Assembly: GCA_032622095.1 (NCBI GenBank)
Contig: CP136064.1
Coordinates: 137,473,954-137,537,953 of the forward strand
Direction: 5' to 3'
DNA length: 64,000 bases
Source: Siphonodentalium dalli
Lineage: Eukaryota; Mollusca; Scaphopoda; Gadilida; Siphonodentaliidae
The notes under the pieces: generated by a model
The model's input: the letters and a program-made list of their open reading frames with translations, nothing else
What the model was told of the DNA's origin: nothing
The model's database searches: none
Position numbers and translations under genes: made by a program
Shown here: piece after piece, positions 11,612-24,090 of the stretch
Position numbering within the stretch: the stretch's first letter is position 1
How the letters are laid out: each line of letters opens with the position of its first letter

Positions 11612-11836
11612 TGTGTGTTTAATAAGCATCCGACGATTGTGACCGGCATCTCGTTTTTTATTTTCCAGACGCTGTTTATTCTGTCGATCGTGTTTTATGA
11701 TGGTATACAGTTGTATAGTTACGTGTACCCTACATGGGCGATCTTCATAGGATGGACACTAACTGCATCATCCCTGGTGTGCATACCGGCTTATATGGCT
11801 TACATCTTCCACGTCACGCCGGGAAATGTATATCAG
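11612..11836 (+). CDS. SLC6-type sodium-coupled neurotransmitter transporter, exon for TM11-TM12
   Basis: 75 in-frame codons bounded by a splice acceptor (ttgttttacag, AG at 11610-11611) and a consensus donor (cag/gtaaga at 11837). The peptide has two hydrophobic segments: ISFFIFQTLFILSIVFY (TM11-like) and WAIFIGWTLTASSLVCIPAY (TM12-like). Between and after them come YVYPTWA and HVTPGN. The order YP-x-W, about 20 hydrophobic residues with SS-x-x-CIP-x-Y, then TPG is diagnostic of the C-terminal end of SLC6 transporters, plasma-membrane Na+/Cl- symporters for monoamines, GABA, glycine and others. The substrate cannot be told from this exon. Exon length divisible by three keeps phase 0. I could not find the upstream exons or the terminal exon, so they probably lie outside the window or across large introns. 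Confidence 0.82.
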
Positions 11837-12279
11837 GTAAGACCACACACTAAGACTTGGCTGTGCGCGCATGCACTGTTCACATTGCATTACACTGGCT
11901 ATATATATCTACAACAATTATTTTATTAATATTTTTATATACATATTAACTTGAAGATACAATAACATATAGTTGTGCATTCACAAAATATATTGACAAA
12001 CTATCCATGTTTAACATGATAATATCAATAAGAGATATCAATCAGAAATATAAAGAAGGGATTGGTGGGTGGTCGGGTGCTCATTTGTTTTCACGATGAA
12101 TTCGCATAATAATGTGGTATGCATTTTTAACAGTTAACTTAGTGGACGATTCTCATGCGTTGTCTGTAAGGACATGAAGTAAACTAAATCAAGAAGTTAA
12201 AGTAAATAGTATTGTACGCTATCATGTTCCTTTTGTATGCAAAAACAAACATGTAACTGGAGACATTGGCTCATTCGTA
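11837..12279. other. Likely SLC6 intron; no feature seen
   Basis: Starts with the donor gtaaga. AT-rich and no coding signal. It leads into a LINE relic on the opposite strand. Confidence 0.5.
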
Positions 12280-13790
12280 CACTACACATAACTGGATACC
12301 ACTCATATTCGAATTCAAAGATCTGGATTGTTGTTAAGAGCTATAATCCATTCAATGCTACATCTATTCTTAATTTCCAAAATAAGTGACTTTAAAGACA
12401 TGACATCCGGGGTGAACTTTTATAAATATTGTACTTCAATAGCGTGATCAGTGTGGCAGTTATTTTTTGTTGCATGATTTGTGTGGTAAGATCAAACTTT
12501 CCTTTGACGTAGAGATATATATATACTGGAATTTGCGAACCAAGCTTCAATATCTTTTAAAAAAGACTTTAACATGGGACAATCGTAGAAAATGTGAATA
12601 ATAGTTTCGTCGTTTGCATGACATCCTTGGCATGATCTGTTACTATGCGCATATTTTCAGTAGTTTATTCGTTCCGATGATCCTAGTTATTATACGGTAT
12701 TGGAACCGGCGGTTTTAGTATCTGGTAGTAGTTTGAAAGGTTTTGATACTATTTGCGTCGATGGGAGATTCGTGCTTAAATCGTTGTACCATTTACGAAT
12801 GAATGACGATGAGGGGTTTATATTTTCCATGATGAATGTGTCAGAAGTACCTTCCTCCCCAGTGTATTGTTTGGAATTAGCGGGCCATGAACTTTTCTTA
12901 AAGGCTAATTTAAATCACGAGAAAGAGCCATTACTTGTCTTCTAAGTCCTAGTAGTGTAGCAAAGTTCGTCGATACACCAAAATTCGATCTCATTGATTC
13001 AACTGAATGAAATAGGTCATCAGCGAAGCAAATCTTTAATAATATTTACCTCTTTCTCTCTCAAATCTTTCACATTTATCGTGTCTTCGTTGATTGTTAA
13101 ATTGTTATTTTTCCATGTAGTCTGAGTCTATGGGCTCTTCTTTTTTGTTTTATAATTTCGAGAAACTTCCTCCAGGCAGTTAAAACGTCGAGCCAGAAAC
13201 GGTTCTTAGTTGATCTTTCATAACTATTAATGTACTTGGAGCCAGTGGAAGCCATGTGGTAGATTTGGTGACATACCTTCGCATCCAAGTTATTTTTATT
13301 ACATCTATAAAAGAGTAGATATTTAACATTCGCAAGCCCCCATTTTCATAATTTTGTTATGTTCGTTTTATTCTGTCTCGTTTCCCATCCTAGACAAATT
13401 GAATAGTAGTGTATTAAGGTCGTCTAACAATTTTTTTGGGATTTGCAGAGCAGAAATTAAGTCTACCAGTTTCGGGATTAGATGGGATTTAATCTCCACA
13501 ATCCTTCCAAGGGGCGTCAATGACCTGTTTCCATTTATTGATAAACTGTCTGATTTTTTCAATTTTATTTGTGTAGTTTGGATCTTTAATATCAGGCAGT
13601 TTAGAACTGAAGTTTATGCAGTGAAATTTGTTCCCAACCATACTATTTGGCATTTGTCTCTATTGACTTTTAACCCTAAAATGTTCGCAAAATTGTCAAG
13701 TTCAGCCAATGCCTCCCGAAAACTAGTTTGGTCGCCGTCAAAGACTAGTGTCGTCAGCATATTGGTCTATTTACATGTTTTAAATACAAC
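12280..13790 (-). pseudogene. Decayed L1/Tx1-like LINE reverse transcriptase, C-terminal part
   Basis: On the minus strand the RT catalytic motif QYADDTSL is read at 13761-13741, followed by ALAELDNFANILGLKVNRDK and WLGTNF. After frame changes come KKLLDDLNTLLFNL, the open stretch 13288-13097 (FWLDVLTAWRKFLE), NNLTINEDTINVKDLREKE, then CQGCHANDETIIHIFYDCP at about 12650-12590, a Cys/His finger with the E-T/I-x-x-H-x-F-x-x-C pattern. Near 12300 is EWIIALNNN, resembling the E-x-x-IA-x tail of L1-clade proteins. Many frameshifts and stops make it dead. It is 5'-truncated just upstream of the YADD motif. It belongs to a different LINE lineage from the one at 1-3573. Confidence 0.82.
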
Positions 13791-15239
13791 AATTTGTACA
13801 GCAATCACCAGTGCGCCACACCAGTTGTTTATACATTAGGCGCTGGTGCATGATGTTTCAGAAGTTAACTTGTTTATCATCGATCGAAACGCAAAAGGAA
13901 GTTATAATAAAAGATATGTGCGAAGACACAATCGACAACATATAGACGTGAAGAATATATGAATATGTTTAGGATGAAAGTCAGGGCACAAACACAAACA
14001 GGCAGGTGACAACGACATGGTTACGACGAGACAAGGCAGGCCACGACGCCGTGATGTCAGTACAGATGCCGAGACTAAGCATACCACTACGTGCCAAGGA
14101 GGACTCATAGACAGGCCGGCGTTACTGACAGTCACATATAATATAGATCAAGACGACAAAGAAGTCAATCACTGACTGTGCCAGAGGGCGACGACGATAT
14201 TGTAAATTATGATAGAAAGACGTACATACACACACATTCATACATCGACATTAGCAACCCAATAGACGTTAGTAACGCAATAGAGCGAAATACAAGAAGC
14301 TGACGTTTCCGAGAGAGAAGGCTAAGGTTTAAAAAAACCTCGTAGAAAGCATTGAATTATTAACTAGAGAGGTAAAAGAAAACAAAGTGTTGAGAGCTCA
14401 GGTCAATAATAACTATATGCCTGAGAGACAGAGAACAAGGAGATAAATTGCCAACGTTATAGAAAGCACTCAAGATACGACAACCCTGGGACAAACTTAT
14501 TTACAAATGCTGATAAGCAAATACATGTGTGGGATAAAAATACAAACACAAAGGCACGTGGTATGTGAGCACAATGAAACTAAATTGTACACAAACATGG
14601 ATCAAGTCCGATGGCTATATCTTGGAGATTAGAGACCAGAACGAGTACGGCGACCCACAAAGCAGCGAGCGAAGTTTCAAGTTCAATAAGGGCGCCCCAT
14701 ACATATACGCATGTGCCACCACAAAGACATAACCTCAGCATCTACATAAACATTACAAGATCGTCATTGACTGTTGGATGTTTTGGTTGACACAAGGGCG
14801 ATATGGTAACCCAGGGTTAGACCAAGACAGACAAGATAGAAAGAGAGAACTCGGCGACGATATGTGAAAATCATCAGAGCATATTAAAGGGGGATTGTGG
14901 AGGTGCACCACACACACCATGATGGATTATCCATGTGTGATGGGGCAACAATACAGTCATGAGGATCCCTATAACAGGTAACCTCCCATGCATAAAGATA
15001 AGGTATATGGCAATACATATACGAAAGACCACCCTGTCGTCTGGACATTAGGGCATGAAAAGAGATGTATGGTGATTTGAACAGACGCAATCTATCTCAG
15101 CGCACACAGTTGGCCCAAGCATGACCCACAGTTGAGGGAATGTTTTCATTTTTCATTAGAACTTGAATTATGTACCAGACGTTATCACAGTCATGTGTGG
15201 TTCACAAGTAATGTATGTAACCGGTATCATATCCCACAA
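13791..15239. other. No clear gene; possible 5' region of the decayed Gypsy element
   Basis: Purine-rich on the plus strand with many stops. It could contain a lost LTR and leader of the Gypsy relic that follows. The 'aaagggggattgtgg' near 14884 is of the kind seen at LTR edges, but I could not pair two LTRs. Confidence 0.35.
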
Positions 15240-16329
15240 AGATATCACAAGCACAGGTCAGGTGAGACTTTTGTGATGGAAAGACAAGTTGGTCAGATTA
15301 TCTGGCCCATTTTAACAGGCTAGCCAGAGTCAACAACTGAGACAATTGGCAACTCACCTTAAAGAGAGTGTATCACATCAAAACTCAACAGATTTGAGCA
15401 ACTAGCAAATGCCTTAAAATCAATATTCAAGCCGCGAAACCAGTACAAAATGTATAGAGCCCAGCTTGACACAAGGAAGCGCCGAGATAGAGAGACCCTA
15501 CCTGAGCTGACTCCGGACATAAAGAGAATGGTTTGCATGGCCTATCAAACTGCATCTGGTGATATCTGGGATAGTTTAGCTCACATATTTTTCCGACAAG
15601 CTCTGAATGACCCAGATATGGAATAGAACGTCTGTCAGGGAAGTATTGAGAAAATTGAAGTGGCACTATCAGTCGCTCTGAACTACAAAGCATTTCAACT
15701 AGGCATGGACAGACTTCACCAATTTAATTGATTATTGTATACAGTTTGCTTGAGTATAAAGAAAAGGTACAGAGGATACCATTCTTTGAGGTCTAAGCAT
15801 GGGCAGACGATACCAATTTGGTCGATAATTCCAAAGAACTCAGAGGATGTGCCAGATGACCAATAACGCATGCACAGCTTGCAATGAATAGAAGTTGCTG
15901 TTTCCGAAGGTCAGGAGACAGAAAAAGAGAAGGACAATTGAATGGACCCGAAATGATATATGGAATAAAAATACTACAACATGATGGTCTTTTTTTTAAA
16001 GTTAATTTCTATGACTCGTGCACTAACTGCCTTATTGATTCAAGGGCGACGAGTTCTGTGATGCATTCATTTGTGTACAATTCACTCCGCCGAATCTAAG
16101 GCCGCTGTTGCAGCTGAACTTAAGATGACTGACGGTGAGATGGTCACGCCACTGTGATCAGCAAAGTTAAATTTAAATTGCTTATTTAGATATGCATGGG
16201 GTCCTTGGCTTCGATTTTTTGCCAAGTGCGAATTTCAGGTGAACTTCAGTAATTATGATATTAAAAGGCAGAGAATTCCAGTGCATCTAGAAAGTGAGAT
16301 AGACATCTTATTCAGATTAACGTTAGAAG

Positions 16330-16422
16330 AACCAATTGCTGTGTGCCGCTTGTATCATTATTCCGACAGCAGTTCAAGACATTCATTACCAAGGCAAAAG
16401 TGTTGTAATATTGAATGCCAGC
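16330..16422 (+). repeat. Internal duplication in Gypsy relic, copy 1
   Basis: 93 bp nearly identical to 17088-17180 (both contain 'gtgtgccgcttg' and 'gttcaagacattcattacca'). A direct repeat created by rearrangement inside the decayed element. Confidence 0.85.
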
Positions 16423-16694
16423 AAAACCATGGATGAACAGGGGCTGTCAGTAGCTCACATTGTGTACAATGTTTCCGTCAACACAGTTGCTGCAAACATG
16501 ATGAGTGTCCATCAGCATGCCAATATATTGTATCCAGATATGACACTCGCCAAATGTGAATTTGTGAGCACTTGTGGCAATACCTGGCATAGCAGTGCAG
16601 CATGATCCGGAAAACGAGACTGGTAGATCCAGCGAACAGCAGTGTCACATTGACAGAGAACATGCAGTTTTGTATTCAAAATAGTGGCTGGTTG

Positions 16695-16833
16695 TTAAAA
16701 GAAGACAGAGACATACTGTACAAATATTTTGCTGAAACATCAATCATTGTGTTCAAAGAATAGATAACATATAGGCCAAACACTTTTAGTGAGGCACAAC
16801 AACGATACAGGACAACACCAACGTTAGACAAGC
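16695..16833 (+). repeat. Triplicated segment in Gypsy relic, copy A (direct)
   Basis: Shares 'catactgtacaaatattttg', 'gctgaaacatcaatca' and 'aggacaaca' with copies B (16836) and C (17178, inverted). Its coding sense reads EDRDILYKYFAETS, plausible for the segment between protease and RT. Confidence 0.85.
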
Positions 16834-16835
16834 TC

Positions 16836-16981
16836 AATGTAAAGTGTTAACAGAAGAACAGAAACATACTGTACAAATACTTTGCTGAAACATCAATCAG
16901 TGTTTTCAAAGAATAAATAAAATATAGGGCAAACACTTTTGGTGGAGAACAACACAGATACAGGACAACATTAGACCAGCT
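16836..16981 (+). repeat. Triplicated segment, copy B (direct, adjacent to A)
   Basis: Begins 'aatgtaaagtgttaacagaa' and ends 'ttagaccagct'. It lies immediately after copy A and matches copy C in inverted orientation at roughly 95% by eye. Confidence 0.88.
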
Positions 16982-17087
16982 CTACGTAAATTACCACATG
17001 CAAGTAGAGGTCAGGGGAGGAGCACAAAGTTCAGCGAATGCTCAAGGCAGGTATTGTCGACTCAGGACGTCACCAACGTTAGACAAG

Positions 17088-17180
17088 AACCAATTAATGT
17101 GTGCCGCTTGCATCATTATTCCGGCAGCAGTTCAAGACATTCATTACCAAGGCAAAGGTGTTATAATATTGAATGTCAGC
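17088..17180 (+). repeat. Internal duplication in Gypsy relic, copy 2
   Basis: Partner of 16330-16422. It is preceded by 'caccaacgttagacaag', which also ends copy A, showing that the rearrangement joined these pieces. Confidence 0.85.
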
Positions 17181-17319
17181 TGGTCTAATGTCCTTAATCT
17201 GTGTTGTTCTCCACTAAACGTGTTCGCCCTATATTTTATTTATTCTTTGAAAACACTGATTGATGTTTCAGCAAAATATTTGTACAGTATGTTTCTGTTC
17301 TTCTGTTAACACTTTACAT
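17178..17319 (-). repeat. Triplicated segment, copy C (inverted)
   Basis: Reverse complement of 16836-16981. With copy B it forms an inverted repeat with ~140-bp arms and a ~196-bp spacer. Confidence 0.88.
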
Positions 17320-18665
17320 TATCCAGCAGGGCAAGCCAAGTCGTTCTCGTTAATTAAGAAGCGTCAGAGTACTGATGATGACAAGAAAACAGGTGTTCGC
17401 TTTTGCATTGATTTTACCAAGTTTAATGAGATTACTGTCAACTACTCACACCCACTCCCTCTGATTCATGACAGTCCCTCAAATGATCGCAGTTGTACTC
17501 AGAAATTGATTTAGTAGCTAGGTACTGGCAGATGTCTTTGATGGAAGACAAGCCCAAGATAAGCATTCGTCACATCGATCATTACAACCAACTCTCTGTA
17601 TCAATTCCGCGTTGTGCCATTTGGGCTCTGCGATGCCGCGCCACAGTTCAGGTATCCTGTGATAAACACATGCGTGCTTTATATAGATGGCGTTTTAGTC
17701 TACTCTGCGATCTTCAGCGAGCATTGCGAGTGATTAAATGAGATCGGAGGGACCAGAAAATCAGGTCTCAAGATGTCACATAAAACGTGTCATCTATTTA
17801 AAGAAAAGTGCATGTCTCTGGGCCATATAGTGTCAAAGAAAGGAATCGAGCCAGACCAGGTAATATAGAAGCAATTGAGACATGGCAGCAGCCAAGAAAT
17901 ATGAAGGATGTTAGTTATCAAATTCGCAAGAATGTGACGAGTCCACAATAAAGCCAAAAATACAACAATGACCAAGCCTGTCCTGCAGTATCCAGACTTC
18001 TCAAAGCCATATATTCTGGACAACAGAATTGGGGCAGTTTTTTCATAGTCATCAGAGGATTGTGAGCATCCGGTCGCCTATTTTAGCGCCACACTTTCAA
18101 AAGCTGAAATAACTTACTGCATAACCAGAAGGGAACTGGTGGCTGTAGTTGATATGTCAAGAATCTTCACACCTACCATTTCAATATAGAGATATTGATT
18201 CACAGTCATCACGTTGAATTGAAGTGCTTGATATGTATAATTTCAAGATACAGCACCGACCGTGAAAACTGCACATCAATGCTGGCTGTCTTTCGCGCAG
18301 ACAAGGACTTCAGGTATTGCGTAAGACAGCATGAGAAGCTTGAGAGCTGGAGAACGAATGTCAATGCGAGAGGTGAATGTGGATAAAATGGCATGACTCA
18401 CAAGATCAGACTTTTCTTGTCAAGTCCCTAGAGGAAGTGCTGACAGCGCAGGTCCATGACAAAGAAATTGGACCAATAATTGAACGAGTTGAACAAACTA
18501 CAGAGAAACCACGCTGGGAACATTTAGTATAGTAAAAACGTACTGGGCCCAGTGGGAAAGGTTGTCTTTGAAGGACGGGATACTCCATATAAATTTTATT
18601 GACGATAGAAAGGAGATAAAAGTTTGGCAACTGGAACAGTTCTCTTTATATAACAATGGTTTCAA

Positions 18666-21316
18666 TATTCGACATTTTTTTATTGGAGATATTTTAATAA
18701 TTAATAGAGTAACACATCTGATCTATTTCGAGGTGTGGGCCTAACTAGAGGATTAGTTGTTAAATAAACACCCAAATGAGTTACTGTTACCCAACAAGGG
18801 TGTTAGGTATAACCTGCAAGCTAGTTGTGAAACAAGCCACAGTGGGTTAAAATTACTTAAATATAACCACCTTATAAGTTGAGAAGTCCCCCAATTAGTA
18901 GAGACAACGTTGACATAGCAGTGACAAATTAAGGTAAAAACAACAATGAAAATATTAGACTGGTAACAAGAGGAACTGCCCCATGATATCTTGTTATCAA
19001 AGAATATAATAATTCCCTAGTATGTATAACCTGGATGTTTGGCCACCCCTGTCTCTACATCTCTTAGGCTACATAATAGGACACTGTGTTGAACACTGAA
19101 ACAACGTGCATCTTCAAACTTATTTGTTTCTGTGTGTTGAAAATTTAACACTTGATGAATTGCCAAAATTAGTTTCCTATTTGATTAATAACCAAATTAC
19201 ACCTTGAGGCGAGAATAAATTATGCGTTATAAATTAAACTATTTGCAAATATTTAAACAAACACATTATCATAATACTGTGATGTGTTAATAACTATAAC
19301 ACCTATAGAAACACTTGGAGTAAAACGACCGACATGGCAGAAAAGACGATAATTTAGATATGAATCTTACAGAATAGAAATTAATGTCATGCCAATGATA
19401 TCAGGTCATCATGTTCAACAACAGCGAAGCGACGTGCTATGAACTTAAAGTAATAAAATAGAAATAAAAATTGATATACGAAAGAGCATGATATCGTCCA
19501 CAGCAGCCACAAATAATACACCAATGTATAATCATGTTATATAAGAATCATATTGTATTTATAAAAAAAGATTGTATGTGGATATTTCACAACAATATCC
19601 AGATCAAGTTTGTTGAACAGGTCTGTCTGAATTATTTTAATGAGTTGTGATCATTGTTTTTCTATTTTGATTAGCGTGTTATGACCTTCTAATAGCTCGA
19701 TAACTTGAATGAATATCAACGGATTCCATTCATCTTCCATAACAATAAATCAATGGTGTTCGAAAATCAAGTTTGTGCGATTGATTTTACCTGATTTATG
19801 GCCATCAGTTTGTCTACTTTTTGGTAACATTTTAAGGCCAGACAATTAGTGCAATAACTTGATTGAACGTTTTCATTCATATTTGGTATATGGGTCATTC
19901 ACAATATTATAGCGATTGAGTTTGTCCGATGTTTTGTTTTACTTGTAAAATCGCTTGAATGATAACCAATGTCAACCATTTTTATATTCTGTATTTTATA
20001 TTCACTCTTTTATGCAAACAAACTTGACCAGCCCATGTTTGATGCACAACCTTTGTTATAAGGGTTTTCTGACTGATAGTCAAATGACTTAGTTTTATCT
20101 AATAGCTGGGCAGTGCAATATATGCATGTCGGGGTGTGCATTCTAGATTAGATGTTTGCCATGCAGCCACCGATTGGCTTTTTTGTATCAGGCATAATTT
20201 ACACTAAATGCATTTCAGAGAGTACAGAAGGCTATAAAACCACGGAATAAGCTTCATAAATCAGGAAATTCTGCAAATGGAAAGACATGTGTCCCACTGC
20301 TGACCTATCAGAACAATGACTGGATAAACGCACCTAATCCATGAAATCCATTACGAGGAAAGGGCACAACTGGCGGCAGCAGATATTGATAGTTGGTACT
20401 CTCAGCGTTGATACAGCTTGCTCGATAGAAACTATTGCTGTCATTATGTCATTGTGAGACCACAAATAATGAAACGGTAAAATCGCGATCTTTTACCAAC
20501 AATGACCAGATTAACAAATCGCACAATACATTATATTATTCACAAGATGATTACAGTACAAAACGCCATGGTGTATACCGTGAATGACTGGATGGTCTTG
20601 TTTGCAGATAAGTAACTATATGTAGCTTGGAGCTCCCACGTCACGTTCAGCCATCCAGACAGCAAATTAACATGACTGCATACGTGACGTAATCCATTCA
20701 TACATGCATATCGAGTAGGATAGCAAGATTAAACATACAGTAGATCACAATTCTGCGCTCGAACTGCGAATGGGGTTGTTTGCGACTATGTAACATGACA
20801 TAGAAGCTGAATATGAGACATATTGTCATGTCCCCTCCCACTTTATTATGTCTCAAATACTAACATGGCTTCCTTTGATTATGTTTAGTTGTTAGCTGTG
20901 TACATCAGTAAGAGTTAGCGCGTCATGGATTATAAACTAGTAACCAGTCGACAAACTTACCACGCATTTGTAAATTTGGAGATGGATGCCATACCAAAGG
21001 CCGTGTGGTCATGAACCATGCGACAATATATATCACTAAACATAAAGCTAAGCTATTTTTGAATGAATAAGGTTTATTTTTATTGACTAAACAGTGTTAT
21101 ATCCAAACCCAACTAAATGATTAATCAACTTTAGGGCAATTGTGCTAACCCAATCGCCTCAATATTTAACTGACTAAACTAGTTAAAATTGACTAAACTA
21201 GTTCAGTTTGTCAATATTGGGTTACAATCAACTAAATGTTCAGTCTGGTTTTGCTACTCACTGTTGGGTCACCCAATGAAGATCAGTCACAACGTTCAAC
21301 TAAATATTCAGTTCCA
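18666..21316. other. No gene recognised
   Basis: AT-rich. 19680-20040 repeats phrases such as 'ataacttgaatga' and 'ataacttgattgaa' with CGATTGA words, suggesting a decayed dispersed repeat. Near 21170-21210 'gactaaactagtt' occurs twice in tandem. Nothing coding is supported. Confidence 0.45.
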
Positions 21317-21416
21317 ACTGAATTAATTCGGTGGATATAGATTTAGTCAGTCATCTGAAAACAAATACTGAATTAATTCGGTGGATATAGATTTAGTCAG
21401 TCATCTGAATACAAAT
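21317..21416 (+). repeat. Two-copy tandem repeat, 50-bp unit
   Basis: Unit starts 'actgaattaattcggtgga' at 21317 and again at 21367. The two copies differ only near the 3' end. Confidence 0.9.
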
Positions 21417-21774
21417 GGATAGACTGTAGATGCTTTCATGAATACGGATATTAACGTGTACTTACCGATGTGCATTTACACTGCTGTACCCAATATGATA
21501 ACATTTCTGAGCACTGCCATTCTGGGAGAAGACATGGCCGTCTGGATGGTAGATTCTGCAGACAATAAACATGTAAACCTGAAGCCATATATATGGACAC
21601 TGTTAGTAAACTTAAAGAAGACAGACTGTAGGTACTGTACCAGCAGTATCCACACAAAACACCATCTACATCTATCAGGACTATCATAAAATAACAGAAA
21701 CTTAGAACCTGGTGTGAATTAAACTATGGCGGGGTCTCAAGCCTGTCTACCCCTGCACATCAGAAAAAATGCCA

Positions 21775-21997
21775 TTAACCTTATCATGACTAGAGCTCCC
21801 TGAAATTATGCAAAAACCCTGGTCCAATACACACTTTATATGTGAGTCTCCCAATATTTGCCTTGACCTTGTAAGCCAGTGCACTTTTTTATATATGCGA
21901 AGCTCACTATGAGACTCGCATATACATGTATAAGAGTGTGCACAGGCACATTATCTTTAATGCTGCACCAGTACATCTTCCGGCATGAAATGGTTAA
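21775..21997. mobile_element. TTAACC foldback element, copy 1
   Basis: Outer inverted ends 'ttaaccttatcatgact' (21775) and 'cggcatgaaatggttaa' (ending 21997). An inner hairpin at 21876-21944 has arms 'ccagtgcac...atatatgcga' and 'tcgcatata...gtgtgcac'. The same architecture and linker words ('ccttgaccttgtaagccagt') recur at 26969-27176. Non-coding, MITE-like. No transposase type assigned. Confidence 0.7.
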
Positions 21998-22614
21998 ATG
22001 ACAATAGAAGCTTGAGAATGGAAGTGACCGCAGGTCAATTCAACAAGTTCCACACGATTTCGTGTTCCAGTGTGCTTGTGTACTAATTTATAGCACAAAC
22101 TCATATTTCCTTCGCCCATTGTTGATAGAAATACATGAATTGCAATTTTGTCAATACTTCATAATTGTACTGGCCCCGCAGTGTGTAGACTAAAGTGACT
22201 AGTGTTGTTATATATTTTATCATATTTTGACAATAAAAGGTAAACTACCGCCAGGAATGAAATGAAATTGTAATTCAATATTCATAATTCTCATTTGCAG
22301 TAGCACTAATTGAAAGACATAAAAAGATATTACTTTAGGCAAATGCTTTAGAATTTCTACAGCAAGTCAGGAGCTTTTACAAGAATCAAAATGTCGAAAA
22401 TGAGTTAATGAAAATCATAATGATTGACTCTTGTTGGATTTAAAGGCATGCTATCAAAATATTTATGTAAGTGGTATAATGGCGGCATAACTGACATTTC
22501 TTGTAAGTCGAATCCTTATACTACATTGGAATATAATAAGGGCAACGCTCAATATTGGCTATATATAGAGAGAAAATGAAGTAAAATGAACCACTTCTAT
22601 CAGTTTAACACCAT

Positions 22615-24090
22615 GTCAAAGGGTCATAGCTCTGAAAAAAAAGTGCAGACAAAACTTGCACTGTGAAGGACAGAGACGGACTAAGGTCTCCACTATATTC
22701 CTCTGAATCGTCAATCACAAATTTCCAAGTCAAAGAAGGGTTCTAATTGGCAAATATGAAACCGTAGTATGTGGGGATCCTTTCCACCAACCTGTGCTCA
22801 ACGTACAAGAACATCCTATAATTAACACCCTGAGTTACAAGCTGAAATATTCTTTCAGACACAAAATTCACAAATTTCTACGTCAAACAAGGGCCGTAAC
22901 TCTGTAAACACTAGAGGTGTGACTGTCCCAATTGGACTAAGATGTCACATGTCAGTAAACATTTAGTTTAAATAATAAAATAACAGATTTCCATTGCAGG
23001 TACACAAACCTAACCATAATCCTAAACCTATTGACCAAAAAATGAAGGAATAAAAGCTCGGTCAAAATTATACATTGTGTGCAAAGTTTCAGGAAAATAA
23101 TCAAAAAACAACTGAGAAAAACTCCAGACAACTTTATGTCCACGGACTGTGTGGACGGACGGACACGCTGATCCCAGTATAAACCCCCACCCCACAACTG
23201 TTGTGGGGGTATAATTAATGGACAAACCGTGTAGGATGTGGATATTCTTTCCTCCAACCTGTGATATCACTGTGCCACAAGACAACGAAATCCAATACTA
23301 AAGACAGAGGTCAATTTAATTTTTAACATTTGTAGCATTTTGCTGTACGGGGTAGATTTTTTACACCATTCCCTACCAATACATGTGGGTTTTTTTTTTT
23401 TATAATTTTTATTTCCAAAATATAATACATATAATTTCACAACATCAAAAATGTAAATCGTTTCATAATAGGTCACATTATTAATCAAAAATAGATATGA
23501 TTCGATTAATATATTTCGGTTTTTCAGATGAGAGAGAGGAGTGACAGTTGAGAGTCGGAGAAAGCACGAGAAAGAGAGAGATATATTTAGTGGAGAGGGG
23601 TTATAGAGAGAGAAGAGAGAGTGTGTAGGTGAAATACATGTTTTTTCATTGTAAATTGCTTTGCAGATATTGGAAAACGCATCGCAATTGCGATGGGAAT
23701 CCAGTCAAATCAAGCCCTGTCCACAGCATATTTGTTATGGCTGCATTGTACACCAATTCCAGAAAAGGGCCATAACTCTGGGAAAAAAGTGTGAACAAAA
23801 CCTGCATTATGTGGACGTCCTTGCCACAATCCTGATCAACCGGCATGCCAAAGGACATCCAAATTGGAATATCCATTTTTGAGCTGTGTTGTGAAATGTT
23901 AGTTATGGACAGAGAGAAGGAAATACCGAACGGACAGACACACTGAGGTATTCACTATATACCTCGAATCCCCCTTCGGAGGATCGGCTCCATACTGTAT
24001 ACACCAGTCGGTACTAGGTTTACTCACGAGCCCCCCCCCCCCCTTTGCAAAAATTCGGTTAGCCTGCATGTGCCGACTTACCATCACGTT
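22615..24090. repeat. Dispersed repeat of the 'gggccataactctg' family, several units
   Basis: The phrases 'gggtcatagctctg' (22620), 'gggccgtaactctg' (22890) and 'gggccataactctg' (23767) each head a unit. The units at 22635 and 23785 share 'acaaaacttgca' / 'acaaaacctgca'. The middle unit ends in 'ggacggacggacac' and a perfect hairpin CCCCACAACTGTTGTGGGG (23193-23211). Such units are abundant in molluscan genomes (family knowledge, no search run). It also holds a GA-rich stretch at 23525-23625 and a poly-C run at ~24031-24044. Confidence 0.65.

Larger units (their letters stand above)
15240..18665 (+). pseudogene. Decayed Ty3/Gypsy retrotransposon: gag, protease, RT, RNase H, start of integrase
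   Basis: Gag is seen as DGKTSWSDYLAHFNR (~15276), then KPRNQYKMYRAQLDTRKR and ETLPELTPDIKRM (15430-15530) ending near 15720. Protease survives as LIDSRATSS (~16032, active-site D-S-G altered to D-S-R). RT: KKTGVRFCIDFTKFNEITV (17384), HPLPLIHDS and VVPFGLC (~17610). The thumb shows LGHIVSKKGIEPD (17819). The RNase H and connection region shows LQYPDFSKPYILD, VAYFSATLSKAE and RRELVAVVD (17980-18150). The last readable part is YWAQWERLSLKDGIL (18540), just before the integrase zinc finger. The catalytic core of integrase is absent. There are many stops and frameshifts plus internal duplications at 16.3-17.3 kb. No LTR pair was found. This is an old, dead copy unrelated to the young element at 45943. 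Confidence 0.85.

Noticed and set aside
13354-13839. 161-codon plus-strand frame
   Set aside because: Antisense of the L1/Tx1-like RT relic, which shows YADD and later motifs on the minus strand.
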